64,000 nt of DNA from contig CM039503.1 of assembly GCA_022432975.1 (NCBI GenBank), positions 47,161,259 through 47,225,258 of the forward strand. Reading direction: 5' to 3'. Made by a program: the position numbers and the translations under genes. Positions 1-11,477 of this stretch are shown piece after piece. How positions within the stretch are numbered: position 1 is the stretch's first letter; every line of letters starts with the position of its first letter. The notes beneath the pieces are model-generated. The model was not told where the DNA came from and made no database searches. It saw nothing but the letters and a program-made list of their open reading frames with translations. This stretch comes from Begonia masoniana (taxonomy: Eukaryota; Streptophyta; Magnoliopsida; Cucurbitales; Begoniaceae).

Positions 1-1698
1 TATATCGTTCTATACATTTCATCAAATAATCCCAAAACATATAACCTATGCTCCCCACGGGTCGTGCTCGCGTCGACTACGCCGGCCGCTCCCACGAACA
101 TTCTTCCTCAAGCTGCAGGGTTGTCGGGTGGAGGGACATCGTCCTCACCTTGCTCGTAGTTATCTACACCATGAGGACACCTATGAGATAAAAATCTCAG
201 CAAGTTCTACGTAAATGTATATGCATGATCATGTATGCAATGAAAGCCGTCCATGTCCATTCATTTATCAGTCAGTCTATGGTTGTCAAAAACGCTCGAC
301 AGATGGATAGGGCACGTCAAGTGGTTAGACAGCCCACACCATCTGAAGGGAGGAAAACCTGTTCACCACGGAACGCCAGGTCTAAACCTCATCCCCGACA
401 ATCCCATGCCATGGTTGTTTACCGTGATACTTTACTTGCCTTTACATGCATGTTCTTTTCATGAAATCCATGCGTAAATTCATTTTCATGTCATTTTAAA
501 AAAAACCGTGATGCATGAGCAATTCAATGAACGATAAAGCATACATGACGAGCATACCATCAAAACCTCACAAATACTATCAAGGCATTACAATACTTAA
601 CCTATAAAATAACCAATTCCTAACTATCCAACCAAAGCAATTAAACAAACAATGCACCAAACAATCCTCAACACGATTTCTGACTTCTGGTGTAGGCCAA
701 TCGGCCACAGTAGATCACGAGAACTTACCTCTCGTCTCGTGCACACATAGCTCCTCATCTCGAACTTGGTCACCTAAATCAATCTATAGCGTCTTTTGTT
801 AAAACCGAGCTTAAACGTAAAGTTTCAGAAATTTACGAAACTCCTAACTAAAGGAAATTTCCTAAAACTCTAATAAATCTCTCTCGGGCATTTCATCGAG
901 CAACTTATGCTCACAAATAACAATCCTCCATTAATGAAGGTTTTCTAAAGCTCCATACCCGACTTTCAATCAAATGCAAAATACACTCAAACGTTTCACC
1001 TAATAACGTTCAATAATCACCAATAAAGCAATAACTAACCATTCCTAACCTAACCCGGCTTGTTTTCAACGAAATCCGACAAAATCCTAACAATTTACAC
1101 TGCTATAAATCGAGAATAACGGCCGAAAAACTATATATTATTACCTAGAATCACGAGGGGGAGAGAAGACGTGAAGAGAACTCGAAGATTGGAGGAGGAA
1201 TCGTTGAAGAAAAAGGGGAAGAACCGTGGAGGAGAAGCGTCGCCGTTGGAGAGAAAAAAGAGGGAGAGAAAAAAACGTTTAAATGTTGAGGGAAAAGGGG
1301 TATTTGGGTTTTAATTAAAATTGGTTTGGCAATTTACATATTTACCCTTCGGTTTAACTCTCCGTTCAACCTATTGTTCGACTATCGGTTCGGTTTCTCT
1401 AAAATTTTCTTATTTCACCAATTATTCCAACTTATTCCTAGGGCTCTAATAAAATATTTCGTTCGAAAAACATATTTATTTTACTATTTCTACGAATTAA
1501 ATCTCTATAGGGTCAAAACTGGAAACTTAAGCATTATATTTCGATTTGATTTCCATAAATTCCCATAATTCTCCTAAAATTCATATTAATTACAAGGAAT
1601 CCATTAAAACTCTCGGTTTGATAAACGGGCATATTTCAATTATTTACGAAATTGCCATTGCGTGCATGATTCAAAAACCCGTAAAATCTGGTGTTACA
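1..1698 (-). repeat. Inverted LTR (element X), cut by the left window edge
   Basis: Read on the minus strand this begins with TGTAACACCAGATTTTACGG at 1698 and runs off the left edge. It is the reverse complement relative of the 3' LTR of element A. The block at 47-120 matches 8310-8380 inverted, and the block at 690-780 matches 7590-7670 inverted. It lacks the 56-bp tandem array of A, so it is a sister subfamily and not a copy of A. It ends exactly where the 5' LTR of A resumes at 1699, so it inserted into that LTR. Whether it is a solo LTR or the end of a full minus-strand element cannot be told from this window. The short ORFs inside it are not coding. Confidence 0.75.
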
Positions 1699-2724
1699 AG
1701 AGAACTACCCGATCGATCGCCAGGAAGGGGCGATTGATCGAGTAATGCATGGTTTAGAGTCGAGATTTTATAAGAGAAAGTCATCGTCCAAACTCTGTAG
1801 ACGATAAGGTCCAGTTAAGTATTTTATAAGAGAAAGTCATCGTCCAAAGTCTGTGGATGATAAGGTTCAGTTAAGTATTTTATAAGAGAAAGTCATCGTC
1901 CAAAGTCTGTGGACAATAAGGTTTAGTTAAGTATTCTGACAGGGAAAGTCATCCTCCAAAGTCTGTGGACGATGAGTTTATGTGGCCCGTAGACAATAAA
2001 GTCACGTAGACTGAGAACGATAAAGTCACGTGATCTGTAGACATTAAACTTAAGTAAGTCTATGGACGTTTGTCTGTGGACGATGAGTTTATTTAGCCCG
2101 TGGACAATGAAGTCACGTGGACTGGGGACGTTAAAATCACGTGGTCCGTGGACGAATGAGAGGAAACCCGAGTGAAATTTATTTCCCGTCTGCTTTATAG
2201 TCGTCGACTGATTTCTTTACAAAAGCCACGTCGACCCCTACTGTACCATTTGTCCACACCCGATAGAGAGAATTAGCTATCCCGACCACTGTTCAAATTG
2301 AAGAAACCCGAGAGAAGTTAGTGTTATTTATCCCGACCACTGTTAACATTTATGAAACCCGAGAGGAAAAATACTGTTCTTCAATGAAACCCGAGAGGAA
2401 AAAACTTAATTCTCTGCTTGTCTTTATTGTTTTAGTATTGATGCTTAAGTTTAAATTATTATTGAGGCTTCCACAATTATATAGACTTTCGCTGAATAAA
2501 GTAATTAGTCTTTGAATTTTGGTAGATACGGATTTAATGCCTGAGTCTATTCTCTCACGATTGATGAACGAATGAAAAAGGAAATAAATCGATAAATGAA
2601 AAATGAAAATTGTATGAGAATAGACGAGGGTAATAGGCAAGTTTAATTATAAGGATGGAAAAGAAAAGTTCAAATTTTACAAGATTTTTAGGAATAGTAC
2701 AAAGGTAAATTAAGGGTCGTCACA
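1699..2724 (+). repeat. Element A 5' LTR, 3' portion only
   Basis: It starts at the X junction with AGAGAACTA, matching the 3' LTR near 8602, and ends GTCGTCACA directly before the primer binding site. It carries only about four copies of the 56-bp unit (1764-1975), whereas the 3' LTR has more than forty. The rest (1976-2724) is collinear with 10720-11477. CACGTG boxes lie at 2027, 2114 and 2138. Confidence 0.85.
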
Positions 2725-2728
2725 GTTA

Positions 2729-2740
2729 TGGTATCAGAGA
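2729..2740 (+). other. Primer binding site of element A
   Basis: TGGTATCAGAGA follows the LTR end by four bases. Eleven of twelve bases match the complement of the plant initiator Met-tRNA 3' end (canonical TGGTATCAGAGC). Confidence 0.85.
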
Positions 2741-2885
2741 TCCCGGGTTTTAAAATCGGTTCTGTAGACTGCTCGACTGCGCAAGCCACTTTCCAGACAT
2801 ACTTCTTCAAACTGTGAGTACGTTATATGCTTTATTTGTTTTTGTTTCTTAGAGTTATTGCTTTTAACCTTTATAGGTGTACAAA

Positions 2886-3872
2886 ATGGTGCGTAGAGGA
2901 AATGACCGAGATGAAAGGGATGACACCATAGACCAACTTAGAGACTTTATTGCCCAACAATCCCAACGCTTAGAGCGACAGGCACAGCACATGGAAAGAC
3001 AATCCCAACAATTGGACACTTTGATAAACCGTGAGGGCAATAGAACTTAGGAGGTGGCAGCTCCCAGTAACCGAGGAATGGAGAGGTTTCAAAAGCTACA
3101 ACCCCCGGTGTTCAATGGACAATCTTCGGATCCCTCTTTAGCCGAGGAGTGGATTCGTACTATGGAAGACATGTTGGCATATGCGAATATAGAGGATGGA
3201 GAGAAAGTTGCATTGGTCACCTATCATTTGGCTTTAGACTCTCGGTTTTGGTGGGATTCCATCAAGGCAACCATCGACGTGACAATAATAAGTTGGGAGC
3301 GATTCAAAATGGTATTTTATGACAAATACTTCAGCAATACGGTACGAGAGGAAAAAATGGTGGAGTTCATGCAATTGCGACAGGCTGGTTCAATTGCCGA
3401 GTATGTTAGAAAATTTGAGGCCCTAACCCGCTTCGCACCACGACAGGTAAGCAATAATGAGGACAAGGTGCGTCGGTTTATGCAAGGGCTGAATCAAGAG
3501 ATGCGAAAAAGTGCTATCATAGCAGGGGTGCGGAATGTGCCCTACACTGAGATTGTGGCAAGAACATTGGAGATTGAGGCCGCTGAACCGACTTACGTCA
3601 AACCGAGGGAGCCAGCTAGAGGGTTCTTTCGGAAGATACAACCTCGACCTCAGAATAAGGGCTGGTAGTCGAGGGGATAGCCACAACAATAACAAAGAGG
3701 TACTAAGAGGCCCTATGATGGGAAGGGTGACCAGGGCAAGGGGAAGCAAGTCCAAGGGGCTACTCAGAAGCCTTTTTGTCCTAAGTGCTAGAAGGAACAT
3801 TACGACGCTTGTCGATTGGGCACAAACAGTTGTTATAGATGTGGGGAGGTAGGCCATTTTGCTCAGAACTGT
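2886..3872 (+). pseudogene. gag: Element A gag (capsid and nucleocapsid), disrupted
   Basis: The start ATG at 2886 is the first in the reading frame that gives gag homology after the primer binding site. The N-terminus is Gln-rich. The capsid-like region (about 3096-3580) has the chromovirus pattern of PPVFNG, AEEWIR and FWWDSI. It ends in a single CCHC knuckle, [14 protein letters not shown], at 3831-3872. In-frame stops occur at 3048, 3666, 3678, about 3690 and 3789, mostly explained by Gln codons changing to TAG or TAA. There is no frameshift inside gag, so decay here is mainly C-to-T change. It would have formed the virus-like particle and packaged the RNA. Confidence 0.85.
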
Positions 3873-6800
3873 CTAAGGGCTGCTACCGATCAAATGAGAG
3901 TTGTCCCGAGGATTTTCGCCTTTATTGAGCCAGGTGATGTTGACGACGAGGCCCAGCCCTCCGTTATAGCAGGTACTCTTTTAGTCACGGGAGTAGCTGT
4001 ATTTTCATTGATAGACCCGGGTGCTACGCACTCGTTTATTTCTACTGCATGCATAGCTAGGATAAGGATAGTGCCGGAGTTGGCAGATTATGAATATAGT
4101 GTGATGCTACCTTTGGGAGAGCGTATGCAGTCGGATCGTATTTTTCAGGGCAATGTCGTCTCAGTGGGGAATAATACCCTATATGCCCGTCTGATAATTA
4201 TGGGCATAGAGGTGTATGATCTCATTTTGGGGATGGACTGGCTATCTCGCCACTTTGCCACCATTGACTGCCAATCCGGGTTGGTGACTTTTCGGCCCCC
4301 GAGTAAAGAGGAGTTTGCTTATCGGGCAATGAATAGGTTAATTAGCCTGCCAACTTCCTATTCCATGAAGGTTAATGAGCAGTTTAAAGATGAATGCTTA
4401 GTTTACATGGTCCTTGTGGTCGACACTCAATTACTTAATAGGGTAATGCCGAATGACTTCCCGATTGTCAGGGAGTTCGTGGAGATTTTTCGCGACGATT
4501 TTCTCGGATTGCCACCAGACCGAGAGATCGAATTTGTAATAGATGTTTATCCGAGTTCAGCACCTATTTCCAAGAATCCGTACAGATTGGCGTCTACTGA
4601 ATTGAAAGAGTTGAAGTCTCAGCTGGAGGAGTTGTTGGATAAGGGGTTCATCCGACCTAGCTTTTCTCCATGGGTTGCGCCGGTTTTTTTCGTTAAAAAG
4701 AAAGACGGAACTCTCAGGATATGCATCGACTATCGAGAGTTGAATAAAATGACAGTGAAAATAAGTACCCGTTGCCCCGAATAGACGATTTGTTCGACCA
4801 ACTGCAGTGTGCCCGAGTATTTTTGAGGATTGATCTACGCTCGAGTTATTATCAGTTGAAGGTCCAGAGAGAAGATATTCAAAAGACAGCATTCCGAACA
4901 AAGTATGGGCATTATGAGTTCCTTGTTATGTCTTTTGGACTTACGAATTTCCCTGTAGATTTTATGGACCTAATGAACCGTGTCTTCAAGGAGTATCTAG
5001 ACAAGTTTGTTATTATTTTCATCGACGACATCTTGGTCTATTCGAATACGAAAGAGGAGCATGAGAAGCACCTACGGATTGTTTTGGGAGTTTTGCAACA
5101 ACGCCAGCTTTACCCAAAGTTCTCCAAGTGTGAGTTTTGGCTGGATCGAATAAATTTTCTCGGCCACATCATATCTCAAGAAGGGATTTCTGTAGACCCG
5201 AGTAAGATTCAAGTTATAAAAGATTGGCAGCAGCCTAAGAATGTACGGGAGATATGCGGATTTCTCAGATTGGCCGAGTATTACCGTAAATTTATCGAGG
5301 GGTTCTCGAAGATTGCAGTCCCTCTTTCACGCTTGACGAGGAAGAATGAAAAGTTTATATGGACAGCTGCATGTGATAAAAGCTTTCGAGAACTGAAACA
5401 GAAATTGACAACGGCTCCAGTTCTGACGCTGCCAGTTGAGGGTGAAAAGTTTAGCATTTATTGCGACGCGTCTAAGGTTGGTCTTGGATGCATACTTATG
5501 CAGGAAGGGAGAGTTATTGCCTATGCGTCTCGGCAGTTAAAGCCGTATGAGCAGAATTATCCGACGCATGACCTGGAACTAGCGGCAGTGGTCTTCGCAT
5601 TAAAGATTTGGAGACATTATTTATACGGGCAGCAATGCGAAATATATTCAGACCACAAGAGCTTAAAGTATCTGTTTACACAGAAGGAATTGAACATGCG
5701 GCAAAGAAGGTGGTTACAGTTTGCCAAAGACTACGAGTTTGAGATTAAATACCACCCAGGAAAGACAAATAAAGTCACAGATGCTCTGAGCAGAATGCCT
5801 TCTTCGAGTCAGCCTTCACTTGCCACGATGTCGACAGTATTAAAGGCAGAAATCGAGAGGTTTGATGTAGAGATCGTGGCTGAATTATCTAGTATGCTCA
5901 CAAATATTTCGCTAAGGCCAACAATCATAGACAGAATCCGAGAAGCTCAATAGAGGGACTTGGAGTGGGAGAGGTATCGATTGAGCGTGACCCTTGAGGA
6001 CCCGTCCGATTTCAGCCTATCGGATGATGGTGTATTGAGATTTAGGCATAGATGGTACGTGCCTAACGACGAGGAGCTAAAGAAGACCTTACAGCCACTG
6101 CCGATTTCGGAGTGAAAATGGGAGCAGATTTCTATGAATTTTATTGTTGGACTCCTGAGAACGACGAAGGGGCATGATAGCATATGAGTGATAGTGGACC
6201 GTTTGACAAAGTCGGCCCACTTTCTTCCAGTTAAAGCAACGTTCTCCATGGATCAGCTCGCCGAGCTATATGTACAGGAAATTGTCAGGCTACACGGGGT
6301 GCCCGTCTCAGTAGTTTCGGATCGAGATCTGAGATTCACCTCGAGATTTTGGAAGAGTTTACACAAGGCCATAGGAACTCAGTTGAACTTTAGCACGGCG
6401 TTCCATTTTCAGACCGATGGTCAGATAGAACGAACGAATCAAATTCTTGAGGATATGGTTAGAGCCTGTGTATTGGAGTTTCAAGGATCGTGGAGCAAGT
6501 ACTTGCCACTGATCGAGTTTTCCTATAATAACAGCTTCCAGGCTACTATCGGTATGGCTCCATATGAGGCTCTATATGGGCAAAAATGTAGATCACCACT
6601 ATATTGGGACGAAATTGGCGAAGCTAGCATAATCGGCCCAGATATTTTGCAGCGGACGACGGAGAAGATCGTCGTTATTAGGCAGCATATGGAGATAGCG
6701 CAAAGCCGATAGAAAAGTTATGCTGACAATAGAAGAAGAGAGTTGGAGTTTAATGAGGGCGACGAGGTGTATTTAAATATTTCTCCATTCAAAGGCGTTA

Positions 6801-7174
6801 TGCGATTCGGGAGAAAAGGGAAGCTAAGCCCTCGCTACATGGGGCCATTTACTATTTTGAAGAGAATTGGGAGGATGGCATATCGATTACAGCTTCCGGT
6901 ATCTATGGAGAGCATCCATAACGTCTTTCACGTATCTATGCTCCGAAAGTGTGTACGTGATCCATCTCATATTGTAGAAACAAGGGAGATTGAGGTGCAG
7001 CCAACGCTGACTTACGTGGAAAAGCCAGTACAAATTCTGGAATCCTCTATTAAGGTATTGCGCAATAAAGAAATTTCGCTGGTGAAAGTCCTGTGGCGGA
7101 ACCATGACGTAGAGGAAGCCAATTGGGAGAGGCAGGAGGATATAATGTCTAAGTATCCTGAATTATTTGTGTAA
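3873..7174 (+). pseudogene. pol: Element A pol (protease, RT, RNase H, integrase, chromodomain), disrupted
   Basis: The protease signature reads [10 protein letters not shown] near 4010, with DPG in place of DTG or DSG. A one-base deletion near 4757 shifts the frame just before RT block [15 protein letters not shown] has FIDDILVYS at about 5018. RNase H begins near 5448. A stop lies at 5951. Between 6080 and 6095 about 60 codons that include the integrase HHCC zinc finger are missing, without loss of frame. The first catalytic Asp of integrase is Asn (MNF instead of MDF) near 6132. Further stops are at about 6185 and 6710. The C-terminal chromodomain (about 7010-7170) is readable and ends at TAA 7172. 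It cannot encode a working enzyme. Confidence 0.85.
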
Positions 7175-7787
7175 TCAAATTTTGAGGACAAAATTTTAGT
7201 TAAGGTGGATGGAATGTAACATCTGGAATTTTTGTATTATGACTTTTGTGCGATATTAATAGACAAAAAAAATGTTGAAGAAATTGTAGGGAAAAACCAA
7301 ACTAAAGTTCAACCAAGCAAAACACTTAGTTGGAAACCAATGGAGGGGCAAACTAGGAAAGGAAAGAGGGTAGTTGGGAGAATTCAATAAAAAGGTGACA
7401 TGAGGCAAAGCTTGTGGAAGAAGCTGCTTTCCTTGCTTCTTATTTCCCTTACGTGAAATCACTTTCATTTTCATACTTCCTTCTATCTTCTTTCATCGCC
7501 GAGAAGAAACCCTCCCCTCCTTCTCACGAAATTTCTCACCTCCCTTAAAGTTGCCCACATTTCAGTCATATTTAAAGCTCCTAAGGTGACAAGGCTCAAT
7601 CGAGGTACTTGGATTGCTAAGGACAAGAGGTAAGTTCTCGTGATTTACTGTGGCCGATTGGCCTACACCATAAGTAGAAATTTGTGTTGAAGATTGGTTG
7701 GTGTTTTGTTTGTTTAATTGCTTTGGTTGGGTAGTTTAGGCTTGATCGTTGTTATAGATTAAGCTTGGTGACGTTTGATGGTATACT

Positions 7788-8287
7788 AAGGTTCAGTTAA
7801 GTATTTTATAAGAGAAAGTCATCGTCCAAAGTCTGTGGACGATAAGGTCCAGTTAAGTATTTTATAAGAGAAAGTCATCGTCCAAAGTCTGTGGATGATA
7901 AGGTTCAGTTAAGTATTTTATAAGAGAAAGTCATCGTCCAAAGTCTGTGGATGATAAGGTTCAGTTAAGTATTTTATAAGAGAAAGTCATCGTCCAAAGT
8001 CTGTGGACGATAAGGTCCAGTTAAGTATTTTATAAGAGAAAGTCATCGTCCAAAGTCTGTGGATGATAAGGTTCAGTTAAGTATTTTATAAGAGAAAGTC
8101 ATCGTCCAAAGTCTGTGGATGATAAGGTTCAGTTAAGTATTTTATAAGAGAAAGTCATCGTCCAAAGTCTGTGGATGATAAGGTTCAGTTAAGTATTTTA
8201 TAAGAGAAAGTCATCGTCCAAAGTCTGTGGACGATAAGGTCCAGTTAAGTATTTTATAAGAGAAAGTCATCGTCCAAAGTCTGTGGA
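7788..8287 (+). repeat. 56-bp tandem array, block 1 (about 9 copies)
   Basis: The start of the word GTCTGTGG recurs every 56 bases (7831, 7887, 7943 and so on). Each unit holds the inverted repeat ATCGTCCA...TGGACGAT around a 7-base loop. Two unit types alternate irregularly: one with GGACGATAAGGTCC and one with GGATGATAAGGTTC. Confidence 0.95.
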
Positions 8288-8660
8288 TCCACTGACGGCC
8301 TGCAGTCTTGAAGGAGGATGCTCGTGGGAGCGGCTGGCGTAGTCAGATGCGAACATGACCCGTGGGAGCTATAGGTTAGAGTTTTGGATTGAATTGTATA
8401 GAACTCGTTTTAGGATTCTTGTATTTTGTTAGGTTAATCAAAAACGTTGTTTTGATGTATTTGAGGATTTAATTAGTTTCTTTGCTATATATGAATGAAT
8501 ATTGATGAATAGATGATGTTTTGATGAATTAGATAGACTTTGATGATTTTAGATTATGTAGTGGAAAGAAGGTGAAAACAGCTCTCTGGACAAAATCCAG
8601 AGAACTAGCCGATCGATCGCCAGGAAGGGGCGAGTGATCAGGTATGCATGGTTTAGAGTC

Positions 8661-10735
8661 GTGGATGATAAGGTTCAGTTAAGTATTTTATAAGAGAAAG
8701 TCATCGTCCAAAGTCTGTGGATGATAAGGTTCAGTTAAGTATTTTATAAGAGAAAGTCATCGTCCAAAGTCTGTGGATGATAAGGTTCAGTTAAGTATTT
8801 TATAAGAGAAAGTCATCGTCCAAAGTCTGTGGATGATAAGGTTCAGTTAAGTATTTTATAAGAGAAAGTCATCGTCCAAAGTCTGTGGACGATAAGGTCC
8901 AGTTAAGTATTTTATAAGAGAAAGTCATCGTCCAAAGTCTGTGGACGATAAGGTCCAGTTAAGTATTTTATAAGAGAAAGTCATCGTCCAAAGTCTGTGG
9001 ATGATAAGGTTCAGTTAAGTATTTTATAAGAGAAAGTCATCGTCCAAAGTCTGTGGATGATAAGGTTCAGTTAAGTATTTTATAAGAGAAAGTCATCGTC
9101 CAAAGTCTGTGGATGATAAGGTTCAGTTAAGTATTTTATAAGAGAAAGTCATCGTCCAAAGTCTGTGGATGATAAGGTTCAGTTAAGTATTTTATAAGAG
9201 AAAGTCATCGTCCAAAGTCTGTGGATGATAAGGTTCAGTTAAGTATTTTATAAGAGAAAGTCATCGTCCAAAGTCTGTGGACGATAAGGTCCAGTTAAGT
9301 ATTTTATAAGAGAAAGTCATCGTCCAAAGTCTGTGGACGATAAGGTCCAGTTAAGTATTTTATAAGAGAAAGTCATCGTCCAAAGTCTGTGGATGATAAG
9401 GTTCAGTTAAGTATTTTATAAGAGAAAGTCATCGTCCAAAGTCTGTGGATGATAAGGTTCAGTTAAGTATTTTATAAGAGAAAGTCATCGTCCAAAGTCT
9501 GTGGATGATAAGGTTCAGTTAAGTATTTTATAAGAGAAAGTCATCGTCCAAAGTCTGTGGATGATAAGGTTCAGTTAAGTATTTTATAAGAGAAAGTCAT
9601 CGTCCAAAGTCTGTGGACGATAAGGTCCAGTTAAGTATTTTATAAGAGAAAGTCATCGTCCAAAGTCTGTGGATGATAAGGTTCAGTTAAGTATTTTATA
9701 AGAGAAAGTCATCGTCCAAAGTCTGTGGATGATAAGGTTCAGTTAAGTATTTTATAAGAGAAAGTCATCGTCCAAAGTCTGTGGATGATAAGGTTCAGTT
9801 AAGTATTTTATAAGAGAAAGTCATCGTCCAAAGTCTGTGGATGATAAGGTTCAGTTAAGTATTTTATAAGAGAAAGTCATCGTCCAAAGTCTGTGGATGA
9901 TAAGGTTCAGTTAAGTATTTTATAAGAGAAAGTCATCGTCCAAAGTCTGTGGATGATAAGGTTCAGTTAAGTATTTTATAAGAGAAAGTCATCGTCCAAA
10001 GTCTGTGGATGATAAGGTTCAGTTAAGTATTTTATAAGAGAAAGTCATCGTCCAAAGTCTGTGGACGATAAGGTCCAGTTAAGTATTTTATAAGAGAAAG
10101 TCATCGTCCAAAGTCTGTGGACGATAAGGTCCAGTTAAGTATTTTATAAGAGAAAGTCATCGTCCAAAGTCTGTGGATGATAAGGTTCAGTTAAGTATTT
10201 TATAAGAGAAATTCATCGTCCAAAGTCTGTAGACGATAAGGTCCAGTTAAGTATTTTATAAGAGAAAGTCATCGTCCAAAGTCTGTGGATGATAAGGTTC
10301 AGTTAAGTATTTTATAAGAGAAAGTCATCATCCAAAGTCTGTGGACGATAAGGTCCAGTTAAGTATTTTATAAGAGAAAGTCATCTTCCAAAGTCTGTGG
10401 ACGATAAGGTCCAGTTAAGTATTTTATAAGAGAAAGTCATCGTCCAAAGTCTGTGGACGATAAGGTCCAGTTAAGTATTTTATAAGAGAAAGTCATCTTC
10501 CAAAGTCTGTGGACGATAAGATTCAGTTAAGTATTTTATAAGAGAAAGTCATCGTTCAAAGTCATCGTCCAAAGTCTGTGGACAATAAGGTTCAGTTAAG
10601 TATTTTATAAGAGAAAGTCATCGTTCAAAGTCATCGTCCAAAGTCTGTGGACAATAAGGTCCAGTTAAGTATTCTGACAGGGAAAGTCAGCGTCCAAAGT
10701 CATCGTCCAAAGTCTGTGGACGATGAGTTTATGTA
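8661..10735 (+). repeat. 56-bp tandem array, block 2 (about 34 regular copies plus longer degenerate ones)
   Basis: It uses the same unit as block 1. Copies are regular to about 10540. The last copies (10540-10735) gain an extra partial unit of about 15 bases and more changes. The two differences between unit types are 11 bases apart and always change together in the copies read. Decayed copies cluster at the right end, which suggests amplification from the left or centre. Confidence 0.95.
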
Positions 10736-10753
10736 GCCCGTGGACAATGAAGT

Positions 10754-10870
10754 CACGTGGACTGGAGACAACAAAGTCACGTGATCTGTGGACATTAAAC
10801 TTAAGTAAGTCTATGGACGTTTGTCTGTGGACAATGAGTTTATGTAGCCCGTGGACAATGAAGTCACGTG
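10754..10870 (+). promoter_or_regulatory. CACGTG (G-box) cluster in element A LTR
   Basis: Perfect CACGTG palindromes lie at 10754-10759, 10778-10783 and 10865-10870, directly after the 56-bp array. The 5' LTR has counterparts at 2027, 2114 and 2138. G-boxes bind plant bZIP and bHLH factors; a role in LTR transcription is inference. Confidence 0.5.
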
Positions 10871-11477
10871 GACTGGGGAGGATAAAGTTACGTTGTCCGT
10901 GGACAAATGAGACGAAACCCGAGTGGAATTTATTTCCCGTCTACTTTATAGTCTTCTACTGATTTCTTTACAGAAGCTACGTCGACCTCTACTGTACCAT
11001 TCGTCCACACCCGATAGAGAGAATTAGCTATCCCGACCACTGTTCAAATTGAAGAAACCCGAGAGAAGTTAAGTGTTATTTATCCCGACCACTGTTCAAA
11101 TTTATGAAACCCAAGAGGAAAAATACTATTGCTTCGATGAAACCCGAGAGGAAAAAACTTAATTCTCTGCCTGTCTTTATTGTTTTAGTATTGATGCCTA
11201 AGTTTAAATTATTACTGAGGTTTCCAAAATTAGATAGACTTCCGCTGAATAAAGTAATTAGTCTTTGAATGTTGGTAGATACGAATTTAATGCCTGAGTC
11301 TAGTCTCTCACGATTGATGAACGAATGAAAAAGGAAATGAATCGATAAATGAAAAATGAAAATTGTATGAGAATAGACGAGGGTAATAGGCAAGTTTAAT
11401 TATAAGGATGGAAAAGAAAGGTTCAAATTTTACGAGATTTTTAGGAATAGTACAAGGGTAAATTAAGGGTCGTCACA

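Larger units (their letters stand above)
1699..11477 (+). mobile_element. Element A: degenerate Ty3/gypsy chromovirus (Tekay/Del type), 5' part missing from window
   Basis: The order is partial 5' LTR, primer binding site, gag, protease, RT, RNase H, integrase with chromodomain, then a long 3' LTR. It lies inside the gag of element B: right of 11477 the B gag resumes in mid-domain. The left target duplication is outside the window; the right flank reads ATATA. LTR halves differ by roughly 5 percent in the parts compared by eye, and the coding region has many stops, one frameshift and an integrase deletion, so it is an old, dead copy. Clade assignment rests on integrase and chromodomain wording and is family knowledge, not a search. 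Confidence 0.85.
7215..11477 (+). repeat. Element A 3' LTR, expanded to 4.26 kb by tandem repeats
   Basis: It starts TGTAACATCTGG after a decayed polypurine tract (about 7199-7214) and ends GTCGTCACA at 11477. A TATTTAAA box at 7569-7576 is a likely core promoter. The sequence near 7621-7670 matches X inverted. Two blocks of a 56-bp repeat make up more than half of its length. The non-repeat spacer 8288-8660 contains the segment in which X inserted in the 5' copy. Confidence 0.85.

Noticed and set aside
1326..1737. Plus-strand ORFs at the left edge
   Set aside because: They are AT-rich antisense frames across the inverted LTR X and its junction with A.
7788..10735. CRISPR array
   Set aside because: Units are continuous 56-bp tandem repeats without unique spacers, inside a plant LTR.
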